Positions 9,398 to 18,159 of a stretch of DNA of 64,000 nt are shown one piece after another. The stretch is from an uncultured Collinsella sp. (GTDB lineage: Bacteria > Actinomycetota > Coriobacteriia > Coriobacteriales > Coriobacteriaceae). The DNA is taken from NCBI GenBank assembly GCA_900541015.1, contig UQIB01000008.1:1-64000 (forward strand), read 5' to 3'. A program made the translations under genes and the position numbers. The first letter of the stretch is position 1. Each line of letters begins with the position of its first letter. The notes under the pieces were generated by a model. That model searched no databases, was not told the DNA's origin, and saw nothing but the letters and a program-made list of their open reading frames with translations.

Positions 9398-10114
9398 ATG
9401 GCAGACGCAGAGAGCAACCTCGTTCCCTCCGAAGCAGCCGACCAGGTCGAGGTCGCGCTCGAGAAGCAGGCCGCAGCCGACGACGGTATCCTGTACCTCA
9501 ACGAGTACCAGTACGAAAACGACCTGGTCACCGACTTCGCCCGCCTGGTCGCCTCGCCCAGGCGTCGCGGCTCGCTGTATGTCGCCGCGGCAATTGCCGC
9601 GCTCATCGGCATCGGCATGTTGGTGGCCGGCGGCAACTGGATCAAGTTTGGCGTCGTGCTGATCGTGTTCGGCGCCTTTTTGGCCTGGTGGAGCAAAAAC
9701 CTGCACCACACCCTCGCCCGCGACTTTATCGACGCCGTTGAGGCCGACGAGTCCATGGGTGGCCGCTATCGCCGCATCGCCGCCAACGAGGACGGCCTGA
9801 TGGTTTGGGGCAAGAGCGGCAAGTCACAGTTCTTCCCGTTTGAAAAGCTCGACCACGTGCTCGACGGCGAGCGCATCTTTGTGGCCATGTTCGCCGACCA
9901 GGGCGTGACGATCCCTAAGGACACCTTTGTCCGCGGCGATGCCGAGCAGTTCGGTCCCTTCCTTAAGGCGCGCATCAACAAAAAACTCCGCATCGAGACC
10001 AAACGCAAGAAGATGAAGGCAGAAAAGGCCGCCGCCGAAGCCAAACAGGGCGACAAGCCCCAGGAGACCAAGGGCAAGCAGCGCAAGCAGAAGAAGAACA
10101 AGAAGAAGCGCTAA
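9398..10114 (+). CDS. YcxB-like two-TM membrane protein
   Basis: 238 aa from the ATG at 9398 (TAGGAG 8 nt upstream). Two adjacent hydrophobic helices (SLYVAAAIAALIGIGMLVAG and IKFGVVLIVFGAFLAWW) follow a cytoplasmic N-terminus. They are followed by a YcxB-type C-terminal domain (RRIAANEDGLMVWG, FFPFEKLDHVLDGERIFVAMF, GVTIPKDTFV). It ends in a ~50-residue Lys/Glu/Ala tail (KKMKAEKAAAEAKQGDK to KKNKKKR), probably disordered and nucleic-acid- or membrane-binding. Function unknown; it is divergent from dnaX. Confidence 0.75.
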   Translation: MADAESNLVPSEAADQVEVALEKQAAADDGILYLNEYQYENDLVTDFARLVASPRRRGSLYVAAAIAALIGIGMLVAGGNWIKFGVVLIVFGAFLAWWSKNLHHTLARDFIDAVEADESMGGRYRRIAANEDGLMVWGKSGKSQFFPFEKLDHVLDGERIFVAMFADQGVTIPKDTFVRGDAEQFGPFLKARINKKLRIETKRKKMKAEKAAAEAKQGDKPQETKGKQRKQKKNKKKR

Positions 10115-10171
10115 CCCGAGCACGGGGCCCAAGCTCCGGCCGCCTGCTTAGGCGTAACTTAGACTGACAGC

Positions 10172-10341
10172 GGAAACCGCATCCCGTTTTGGCGTTCCAA
10201 AGCGGGATGCGGTTTCCCTTTGGGCGTCGATTCGGAAACTGCATCCCATTCTGGGCCAATATTCTGGGATGCAGTTTCCGCAGTATGCCCCATTGGGAAA
10301 GCGCATCCCATTATTCGGCTGAGAACTGGGATGCATTTTCC
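10172..10341. repeat. Alternating palindromic repeat array 1 (6 arms of 15 nt, 16-nt gaps)
   Basis: Three palindromes of exactly 46 bp start at 10172, 10234 and 10296 (period 62). Each has two 15-nt arms of GGAAACYGCATCCCR separated by 16 nt, and palindromes are also separated by 16 nt, so six arms alternate in orientation every 31 bp. Arms: 10172-10186 and 10203-10217 (CCG form), 10234-10248 and 10265-10279 (CTG form, changed in both arms), 10296-10310 and 10327-10341 (less perfect). Gap sequences differ. The array lies just downstream of the YcxB-like gene and just left of an IS3 element. Confidence 0.9.
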
Positions 10342-10417
10342 GGACGGCTCAAGACGGGGCCAAGATGGAGTGGGTATGATGAATTGGACACCTATTTAAG
10401 AGCGAAAGGTGTTCAAG

Positions 10418-10717
10418 ATGACCCAAAGAAGAAAGCGATACGACAGGCAGTTCAAGGTCTCGGCGGCAAAGGTGGTCCTGTCCGGGGAAATGACGGTCAA
10501 AGGCCTATCGGAGGAACTCGGCATAAAGGATTCGACGCTGAGAAGATGGGCCCGCGAATACGAGGAGATGGGAGACGGCGCGTTCCCCGGAAACGGCTCC
10601 CCGAAGATCAACAAGGACTACGAGATCGTGAAGCTCAAGAAGAAGGTCGAGGAGCTCGAGCGCGAGAACGAGATACTAAAAAATTTCCGGGCCTTCTTGA
10701 GTCAAGACCATGCGTGA
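10418..10717 (+). CDS. IS3 orfA, HTH protein
   Basis: 99 aa from the ATG at 10418 (AAAGG upstream; a GTG at 10409 is in frame but crowds the ribosome site). An N-terminal helix-turn-helix (YDRQFKVSAAKVVLSG, LSEELGIKDSTLRRWAREY) is followed by a leucine-zipper-like coiled coil (IVKLKKKVEELERENEILK). It recognises the element ends and is fused to orfB by -1 frameshifting at an A6 run (10678-10683, AAAAAATTT) to make the transposase. Confidence 0.88.
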   Translation: MTQRRKRYDRQFKVSAAKVVLSGEMTVKGLSEELGIKDSTLRRWAREYEEMGDGAFPGNGSPKINKDYEIVKLKKKVEELERENEILKNFRAFLSQDHA

Positions 10718-11580
10718 GGTTCGAGTTCCTCAAAGAGCATAGGGGCGAGATCGGCCCCATCAAGAAGGCATGCGGGCTGATGAAAGTCTCGAAATCCGGT
10801 TTCTACGAGTATCTCGGCCGGAAGAAGTCCGACGCCCAGATAGAGCGGGAGGCGATCGAAGGCTTCGTCGCCGAGGCCTTCGAGCGGCACAAGGGCCGTT
10901 ACGGCTACCGGCGCATCAACCGCGAACTGCGAAAAAGCGGCATCGTCGTGAGCGAGAAGCGCGTGCTCCGCATCATGCAGAAGCTCGGACTTGCCGGAAA
11001 GGGCGCGACCCGAAAACACCGCATCCAGAAGAAGGTCGAGCCGGGAGACCCTCGGTTGAACCTGGTAGAGCGCGCTTTCACCGTGGGCGAGCGCAACAGG
11101 CTTTGGGTGGGCGACATCACCTACATACCCACAAGAGAAGGGTGGCTCTATCTCGCAGCCGTGATAGACGCCTTCTCCCGCAAGGTCGTGGGCTGGTCAA
11201 TGTCCGAGCGCATCACCGAGAAGGTCGCGATCGACGCGATGGAGCAGGCGGTCGGCAGGGAGGGTCCGCCAGATGACGGCAGCCTCGTCTTCCATGACGA
11301 TCAGGGCGCGCAGTACACCTCCCGTTCCTTCCAGCGGTGTCTGGACTCGCATGGCATAGTCCAGTCGGTATCAAGGCCCGGCACGCCGCTGGACAACGCG
11401 GTGGCCGAGTCGTTCTTCAAGACGCTGAAAAGGGAATTGGTGAAAGAGAGGAGCTATGGGACGAGGGACGAGGCCAAGCAGGACATCTTCAAGTACATAG
11501 AGCTCTATTACAATAGGGTGCGCATGCATTCCACCCTGGGCTACATGTCTCCAGTGGAATACGAGCGGCAATACGCTTGA
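10684..11580 (+). CDS. IS3 orfB, DDE integrase core (expressed by -1 frameshift)
   Basis: About 298 aa in the -1 frame relative to orfA, entered at the A6-T3 slippery run. It contains the HTH_21-like segment (GRYGYRRINRELRKSG) and the rve catalytic core with the three acidic residues in WVGDITYIPT, FHDDQGAQYTS and NAVAESFFKTLKRE, plus the terminal YYNRVRMHSTLGYMSP motif. All three acidic residues are present and no stop interrupts the frame, so the element may be active. Confidence 0.9.
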   Translation, partial: FPGLLESRPCVRFEFLKEHRGEIGPIKKACGLMKVSKSGFYEYLGRKKSDAQIEREAIEGFVAEAFERHKGRYGYRRINRELRKSGIVVSEKRVLRIMQKLGLAGKGATRKHRIQKKVEPGDPRLNLVERAFTVGERNRLWVGDITYIPTREGWLYLAAVIDAFSRKVVGWSMSERITEKVAIDAMEQAVGREGPPDDGSLVFHDDQGAQYTSRSFQRCLDSHGIVQSVSRPGTPLDNAVAESFFKTLKRELVKERSYGTRDEAKQDIFKYIELYYNRVRMHSTLGYMSPVEYERQYA

Positions 11581-11626
11581 GGATCCTTAAAAGAAAGTCC
11601 AGTTTATCCTTCCCACTCCACTTTTT

Positions 11627-12079
11627 ATGCGTGTCGACTTGAGGGTGAAGCACGACATCGAGGCCAGGAAGGCGGCGATCGGGCTCTTCGAGCGAGGCCA
11701 CGGCTACAAGTCTGCGGCGAAGGCGCTGTCGGTCCCGCGCGGAACCGTGAGACAATGGCTCTGCGTATACCGGTCGTTCGGAAGCGAGGTGCTGCTATCC
11801 ATGGACGGCAAGCAGGCCAGGTACACATACGAGCAGAAGGTCGCCGCAGCCTCCGCCGTGGTCGACGGCGGCATGACGAAGGCCGAGGCGATGGCGGCGT
11901 TCGGCATAATGTCGATGTCGCCGCTCAAGAGATGGTGCGCGCTCTACCGCCGGGGCGGCGCGGAGGCCCTGCGCCCGAGGCCCAAGGGCCGGCCGAGCGG
12001 TTCCAAGGCGAGGCCGCGGACCCGCGAGGAGGAGCTCGAGGAGCGCTGCCGAAGGCTCGAGACCGAGGTGCCTACCTAA
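11627..12079 (+). pseudogene. IS150-like orfA, probably frame-disrupted at the frameshift site
   Basis: 150 aa with two helix-turn-helix units (IGLFERGHGYKSAAKALSV / GTVRQWL and AAASAVVDGGMTKAEAMAAF) and an Arg/Glu-rich end. A GTG at 11645 (VKHDIEARKAAIG) may be the native start. The frame ends at TAA 12077-12079, in GTGCCTACCTAAAAAATTG. Comparison with the usual end of this family (..EVAYLKKLRALVE..) suggests one or two bases have been lost here, because the downstream KKLRALVERDGL frame is still readable from 12078. As a result orfA and orfB are in the same register instead of -1. Confidence 0.65.
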
Positions 12080-12136
12080 AAAATTGCGTGCCCTGGTCGA
12101 GAGGGACGGGCTCTGACCAGGGCGAAGGTCGAGGCC

Positions 12137-12988
12137 GTGAGCGCCCTGCGCGAAGAGGGGCACGGGCTGGGGCGCCTGCTGGAGTGCGCCGGCCTGGCCC
12201 GGTCCAGCTACTACTACGCGCTGTCGCACCCGGGCAGGCCGACGCGCCCGGAGCTGCGGGGCGCGGTGGCGGAGATCTTCTCGCGCACCGCCAACGGGTG
12301 CGGCCACAGGCAGATCGCCATGTGCCTGCGCGCCGAGCAGGGCGTGCGCATAGCCTACAAGACGACGCTGAAGATGATGCGCGAGATGGGCATCAGCTGC
12401 GGGATCCGCCGCGAGACCGACTACCACAGGTACAACTCGTACAGGGGCAAGGTCGGAAAGACCTTCGAGAACGTCATCGGGCGCGACTTCGCCGCCGACG
12501 GGCCGTGGGAGAAGATGGGCACCGACGTCACCGAGTTCAAGCAGCCCTGGGGCAAGGCCTACTTCGCGCCGGTCTACGACTTCGGCAGCAAGGAGATCGT
12601 CGCCTGGTCCACGTCGCTGCACCCCAACATGGCTCAGCAGCACGAGCTGCTCGACCAGCTCGTGTCCAAGAAGCCCAAGGGCTCCAGGCCGGTCCTGCAC
12701 TCGGACATGGGCCGGCAGTACCAGCAGGCCGGTTGGTGCAGGCGGTTGGAGGAGGCCGGCGTGGTGCAGAGCATGTCCCGGAAGGGCAACTGCATCGACA
12801 ACGGCGCCACCGAGCAGGTGTTCGGCCACATCAAGGACGAGTTCTTCCGGGGAAGGACATGGCCGGACTTCGAGTCCTTCAAGGCGGACCTCGACGACTT
12901 CGTGGTCCATTGGAACACGAGGAGGCGCCAGGTTAAACTGAAGGGACTGACCCCGGAGGAGTTCCGGAGACAGTCCCTTGCGGCGTAG
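12137..12988 (+). CDS. IS150-like orfB transposase
   Basis: 283 aa from a GTG; the natural product would be an orfAB fusion. It has LLECAGLARSSYYY, GHRQIAMCLRAEQG and the DDE core: D in MGTDVTEFK, D in LHSDMGRQYQQ and E in NGATEQVFGHIKDEFF, then WNTRRRQVKLKGLTPEEFR. The catalytic core looks intact, but it cannot be joined to the orfA above by ordinary -1 frameshifting, so transposition activity is doubtful. Confidence 0.85.
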   Translation: MSALREEGHGLGRLLECAGLARSSYYYALSHPGRPTRPELRGAVAEIFSRTANGCGHRQIAMCLRAEQGVRIAYKTTLKMMREMGISCGIRRETDYHRYNSYRGKVGKTFENVIGRDFAADGPWEKMGTDVTEFKQPWGKAYFAPVYDFGSKEIVAWSTSLHPNMAQQHELLDQLVSKKPKGSRPVLHSDMGRQYQQAGWCRRLEEAGVVQSMSRKGNCIDNGATEQVFGHIKDEFFRGRTWPDFESFKADLDDFVVHWNTRRRQVKLKGLTPEEFRRQSLAA

Positions 12989-13043
12989 TTCTTATTTAAG
13001 CCGTCCAGGTTTTGGGGTGCAGTTCATCCATAGGGCGCGTTTC

Positions 13044-13724
13044 CTATTCGGGCCAAATAAATTGTGTGCGGCCGGCCTCGCCGCCATCGATCAGCAGGCT
13101 CTGCCCGGTCATAAACCGGTTGGTCACGCCCACAAAGTAGATCCACTCGGCGATTTCTTGGGCGGTGGCCCAGCGCTTAAGCGGCGTGAGCTCCATAATC
13201 TGGTTCCACAGGTGTTCGTCTTCCATCACGCAACGGTTGAGCGGCGTGATAACGCCGCCCGGGTCCACACTGTTGGCGATGGCCTGCGGTGCCAGGCGGT
13301 TTGCAAGGTTCTTGGTGTAGGCGATAACGCCGCCCTTGCTAGCAGCATAGGCGGGAAACTCCGATCCCGTATGTCCGCTCGCCGACCCCACATTGACCAC
13401 GGATTTGATAGCCAGTGTCGGCTTGGCGGCAAGCCCCTCCCCCACAAAGGCGTAGTGCTCGGTCACGTTGATGGTGCCACGCAGGTTGGCAGCAATATCG
13501 TCGGCCGAATCCTGCGTACCGGCAACGTTCACGATTACCTGGGGTTCAAGATCGCCTGGAAACGAGTCCGGCTCGCGTACATCAACGATCAGATGGCGGT
13601 AGCGCTCGTGTTCGATCGCCGCCGGCAGCAGATCAAAGCCCATGACCTCGTGGCCCTCGTCCAAAAAGCGCTGCACGCACGCGGCTCCGATACCGCCCGA
13701 AGCGCCCGTGATCAAAACCCGCAT
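13044..13724 (-). CDS. Short-chain dehydrogenase/reductase
   Basis: 226 aa classical SDR. The NAD(P)-binding GASGGIG is at residues 7-13, NVAG at 66-69, the catalytic Ser in NVGSASG (S114) and YAASK (Y126, K130). After the PGGVITPL segment it has the C-terminal TGQSLLIDGGEAG typical of the family. The start is preceded by AAGGAG, and the gene begins 9 nt after the transporter gene's stop, so both form one operon. Substrate not deducible. Confidence 0.92.
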   Translation of the reverse strand: MRVLITGASGGIGAACVQRFLDEGHEVMGFDLLPAAIEHERYRHLIVDVREPDSFPGDLEPQVIVNVAGTQDSADDIAANLRGTINVTEHYAFVGEGLAAKPTLAIKSVVNVGSASGHTGSEFPAYAASKGGVIAYTKNLANRLAPQAIANSVDPGGVITPLNRCVMEDEHLWNQIMELTPLKRWATAQEIAEWIYFVGVTNRFMTGQSLLIDGGEAGRTQFIWPE

Positions 13725-13733
13725 ACTTGCTCC

Positions 13734-14456
13734 TTAGGCGGTTGCGTGGCGCTCGAGGTACTCGGCGCCCACATTCTCGCGCTCCCAGCCACGCACGACC
13801 TTGTAGCCCACGGGGCTCAGGAAGACCTCGCACAGCAGCTCGGCAACAGCGCCGGTCAGCGAGCACATAAGGACCTGCACCCAGGTCCAACCAAAGAACG
13901 TGTGGCTCACCACAATGGCAAAGACCAGATTGTCGATAAACTGGCCAACACCCGTAGACACATAGGAACGGAAGGCAAAGCTCGCAAAGTTATTCTTTTT
14001 GAGCATGCGGCCGAGCGACTGGTTGAGCGTGGAGTTAACCACGGCAGAAACGAGCATTGCCAGCGAAGAGCCAAGCACCACGTACCAGGTGCCACCGATG
14101 GTGGCGTTAAGGGCAGTGTTGACCTCGATCATGCCGGTGTCGTAGTAGGCGCCCCACATACCGGGCGTGAGCGAGCATGCCCAAAAGCACAGGCTCACGG
14201 CCAGGTTGACCAGCAGCGCGAGGATAGAGATTTTGATGGATGCCTTGGCGCCAAAGCGCTTGCAGATCATGTCCTGGCACAAAAACGAGACCCAGCTCAC
14301 CACAAAGCCGCAATCGAGTGCCAGATACGGCAGGCTGATGAGCTCTTTGTTGGCCAGCAGGTTCATCATGATGACACTCACGAAAAACAGCGAAACCGTT
14401 GCCGCGGGAATGCTCCGCAACAGGACCTTGTAGTCCTCCATGACCTTCTTGATCAT
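13734..14456 (-). CDS. Queuosine-precursor transporter family (VUT/YhhQ)
   Basis: 240 aa integral membrane protein with about six hydrophobic helices. It fits the Vut_1/YhhQ family by its PYLALDCGFVVSWVSFLCQDM segment, the conserved FGAKASIKIS loop, and FIDNLVFAIVV near the C-terminal half. Members import queuosine precursors (preQ0/preQ1 or queuine). The start follows AAAGGAG. The leader carries a hairpin plus A-rich tail that could be a preQ1-type regulatory element. Co-transcribed with the SDR gene. Confidence 0.85.
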   Translation of the reverse strand: MIKKVMEDYKVLLRSIPAATVSLFFVSVIMMNLLANKELISLPYLALDCGFVVSWVSFLCQDMICKRFGAKASIKISILALLVNLAVSLCFWACSLTPGMWGAYYDTGMIEVNTALNATIGGTWYVVLGSSLAMLVSAVVNSTLNQSLGRMLKKNNFASFAFRSYVSTGVGQFIDNLVFAIVVSHTFFGWTWVQVLMCSLTGAVAELLCEVFLSPVGYKVVRGWERENVGAEYLERHATA

Positions 14457-14459
14457 TAT

Positions 14460-14515
14460 GTACTCCTTTGGTTTTAGGTTTAACGAGCAGGATATCGGAC
14501 CCGAACTGCTCGGAC
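14460..14515 (-). promoter_or_regulatory. Candidate preQ1-like leader element
   Basis: On the minus strand, GAGCAG/CTGCTC (14506-14511 with 14485-14490) form a hairpin with a 15-nt loop containing GGGTCC, followed by an A-rich tail (GTTAAACCTAAAACC) that runs into the AAAGGAG ribosome site of the VUT transporter gene. A loop GGT could pair with a tail ACC, giving the H-type pseudoknot layout of preQ1-I aptamers. The exact consensus is not matched, so this rests on geometry and gene context. Confidence 0.35.
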
Positions 14516-14612
14516 GTCTCGGTCTTGAGACGACGGTGGGTATGATAGCCGCTCACACGGCATCAGGCAAGTAAATGGCGCGGCAGCCCCGCAGGACCAC
14601 CGCGCCGATGCG

Positions 14613-16226
<1,614 letters not shown>

Positions 16227-16371
16227 GCGGATCCTTTCTTGCATTGAGTGCATTACGTCGATGTAACCGCACTATTGTAGCCGCGAAATCCCGCCATAGG
16301 GCGCCTATCAGGACAAATTCATCAGTTGGGGCTCGGACGGTGGAATGTCAGCGGTGTTCCGCGACGGTTTG

Positions 16372-16747
16372 TCTCAATCTGTAACACCTAGAAGGGTTTT
16401 TGACCTCCAGATGTTACAGATTGAGATGAACGCACAGGGCGGGCAGCCAATATCTTGATCTGTAACAGTTAGCCAGCAAAAACGGGTCTAGATGTTACAG
16501 ATCAAGACAAATGAATGGACCTGTCGACAAAATCTCAATCTGTAACAGATAAACGGGTTTTTGACCTCCAGATGTTACAAATCGAGATAAACGGAAAGGC
16601 AGGCAGCCAATGTCTCGTTCTGTAACATCTAGCCGCGCAAATCGCCTCTTACTGTTACAGATTGAGACAAATAGGCAGGCGGGCAAATAACATCTCAATC
16701 TGTAACAGAAGGCGACCCAAAACGGACCCAGGTGTTACTGATTGAGA
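16372..16747. repeat. Alternating palindromic repeat array 2 (10 arms of 15 nt, 25-nt gaps)
   Basis: Five palindromes of exactly 55 bp start at 16372, 16453, 16533, 16613 and 16693 (periods 81, 80, 80, 80). Each has arms TCTCAATCTGTAACA / TGTTACAGATTGAGA separated by exactly 25 nt; gaps between palindromes are 26, 25, 25 and 25 nt. So ten 15-nt arms alternate in orientation every 40 bp. Unit 2 has TCTTGATC in the left arm and GATCAAGA in the right arm, a coupled two-base change that keeps pairing. Gaps are partly similar (GGGTTTTTGACCTCCAGA in units 1 and 5). It lies between divergent prfC and the gntR operon. Confidence 0.95.
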
Positions 16748-16795
16748 TTGTTTTGGAGCAAGCGCGGCGCCGATGGGCTATTCCACATTTAGCTC

Positions 16796-16846
16796 TTGCA
16801 TAACTGTGCATAGTGTATATATACTGTGCTTACCGATTATATACAC
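16796..16846 (+). promoter_or_regulatory. Promoter and inverted-repeat operator of the gntR operon
   Basis: TTGCAT (16796-16801), an 18-nt spacer and TATACT (16820-16825) form a promoter. A perfect inverted repeat GTGTATATA (16813-16821) ... TATATACAC (16838-16846), separated by 16 nt, overlaps the -10 and the start of transcription. This is where an autorepressing GntR/YtrA-type regulator would be expected to bind. Confidence 0.65.
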
Positions 16847-16873
16847 GTGTAGCCCAACAGCTAAGGAGCCGCT

Positions 16874-17254
16874 GTGGACATCATCCTATCCAACTCGAGC
16901 GATAAACCCATCTATGAGCAGATATCTTCGCAGGTTAAAGCTCAGATCCTTTCGGGCACACTCACCGCGGGAGCCAAACTCCCCAGCATCCGTGCACTCG
17001 CGAGCGATCTTGGCGTGAGCGTCATCACCACCAAGCGGGCCTACGCCGACCTGGAGCAGCTCGGGTTTATCTGCACCGTGCAAGGCAAGGGCTGCTTTGT
17101 CGCCGAGGGCAACCAAGAACTCTTGCGCGAAAGTCAGCTCTGCCATATCGAAGAGTTGCTTGCGAAAGCGGCGAGCCAAGCCGAAACCCTGGGCGTCACG
17201 CGCGACAAACTGCACGAGATGCTCGACCTGGTAGCCCCCGAAACCATGCAGTAG
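16874..17254 (+). CDS. GntR-family regulator, YtrA type
   Basis: 126 aa from GTG at 16874 with AAGGAG upstream. The N-terminal wHTH is typical (KPIYEQISSQVKAQILSG, LPSIRALASDLGVS, TTKRAYADLEQLGFI). There is only a short ~45-residue helical C-terminal tail, which is the YtrA subfamily layout and lacks a ligand-binding domain. It precedes an ABC ATPase and a permease by short gaps, the YtrA-YtrB-like arrangement in which the regulator represses its own operon. Confidence 0.92.
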   Translation: MDIILSNSSDKPIYEQISSQVKAQILSGTLTAGAKLPSIRALASDLGVSVITTKRAYADLEQLGFICTVQGKGCFVAEGNQELLRESQLCHIEELLAKAASQAETLGVTRDKLHEMLDLVAPETMQ

Positions 17255-17277
17255 CCATCTGCAAGAAAGGCTATACC

Positions 17278-18159
17278 ATGCAAAACTTGCTAGAACTCAA
17301 AGGCATCTCACGCCGTGTGAGCGACCGTTTTTCGCTGCGTGATGTCACGCTCGCTGTGGAGCCCGGCCAGATTGTCGGCTTTGTGGGTGCCAACGGTGCC
17401 GGCAAAACAACGACGATTCGAGCCGCGCTTGGGCTTATCAAACTCGATGCCGGCGAGGTGCACCTGTTTGGGCAGCGCTGTGGCGCCGACGCACCCGGTG
17501 AAGCGCAGCGCTGCTTGCGCACCCGTGTCGGTCTCGTGCTGGACACGTGTCCTTTCCCTTCCACACTCAAGGTGACCGAAGTTGAGGCACTCGTAAGACC
17601 GGCGTACCCCGCCTGGAGCCATGGCACCTTCGCCGACCTCATCAGCCAATTTGGCCTCGATCCCAAGACAAAGGTCAAGGACCTCTCCCGCGGCATGGGC
17701 ATGAAACTGCAGCTTGCCTGTGCACTCAGCCACAATGCCAAGCTGCTCGTTTTGGACGAAGCCACCGCGGGCCTCGATCCCATGGCACGCGAGGAACTGC
17801 TTGATGAGCTGCTTGCCTTTGTCGCCGACGGCCAGCACAGCGTGTTACTCTCGAGCCACATTACGTCCGACCTCGATCGCACCGCTGATCGCGTCATCTG
17901 CATCGATAATGGCTCGATTATTTTTGACCTGCCGCGCGAGGACATTACCGACCGCGCCGGCATCGCCCACTGCACCCAAGCACAGGCCGCCGAGCTTATG
18001 GCTTGCGTCGAAGGCGCCCGTGCCGTCCACCACGCCTATAGCGTGGACGTGCTCGTGCCCAACCGTTGCGAAACGCTCGAGGCCTTCCCCGAGATTCCCT
18101 GCGATCGGGCAACCATTGATGACTATCTTCGCTTCACGCTGAAAGGGGCTTCGAAATGA
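17278..18159 (+). CDS. ABC transporter ATP-binding protein
   Basis: 293 aa. Walker A GANGAGKT (38-45), a signature that reads LSRGMGMKLQ in place of LSGGQ, Walker B LLVLDEATAGLD and the H-loop SSHI are present. The divergent signature is usual in YtrB/BcrA-like ATPases. The gene starts 23 nt after gntR and overlaps the permease start by ATGA, so the three genes form one operon. Confidence 0.93.
   Translation: MQNLLELKGISRRVSDRFSLRDVTLAVEPGQIVGFVGANGAGKTTTIRAALGLIKLDAGEVHLFGQRCGADAPGEAQRCLRTRVGLVLDTCPFPSTLKVTEVEALVRPAYPAWSHGTFADLISQFGLDPKTKVKDLSRGMGMKLQLACALSHNAKLLVLDEATAGLDPMAREELLDELLAFVADGQHSVLLSSHITSDLDRTADRVICIDNGSIIFDLPREDITDRAGIAHCTQAQAAELMACVEGARAVHHAYSVDVLVPNRCETLEAFPEIPCDRATIDDYLRFTLKGASK

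Larger units (their letters stand above)
10366..11620 (+). mobile_element. IS3-family insertion sequence, apparently complete
   Basis: Terminal inverted repeats are visible: left end TGGAGTGGGTATGATGAATT (from 10366) and right end, read in reverse, TGGAGTGGGAAGGATAAACT (to 11620), with the TG...CA termini typical of IS3. Between them are orfA and orfB overlapping with a -1 shift. No obvious 3-4 bp target duplication is seen (AGA before, CTT after). Confidence 0.85.
11621..13026 (+). mobile_element. Second IS3-family element (IS150-like), degraded
   Basis: orfA and orfB of an IS150-type element abut the right end of the first element. The right end runs to about 13026 (TTTTGGGGTGCAGTTCA). No matching left end is found at 11621. 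A short match to the reverse of its right end (GGACGGCTCAA at 10342-10352 versus TTAAGCCGTCC at 12996-13006) lies to the left of the first element, suggesting that the first element inserted into the left end of this one. Confidence 0.7.

Noticed and set aside
10172..10341. CRISPR or ordinary tandem repeat
   Set aside because: Only three palindromes, arms 15 nt, alternating orientation, no cas genes.
11795..12910. 371-codon minus-strand open frame over the second IS3 element
   Set aside because: Shadow of orfA/orfB; low-complexity.
16372..16747. CRISPR array
   Set aside because: Repeats are 15 nt and alternate in orientation, gaps are partly similar to one another, and no cas-like gene lies in the window.
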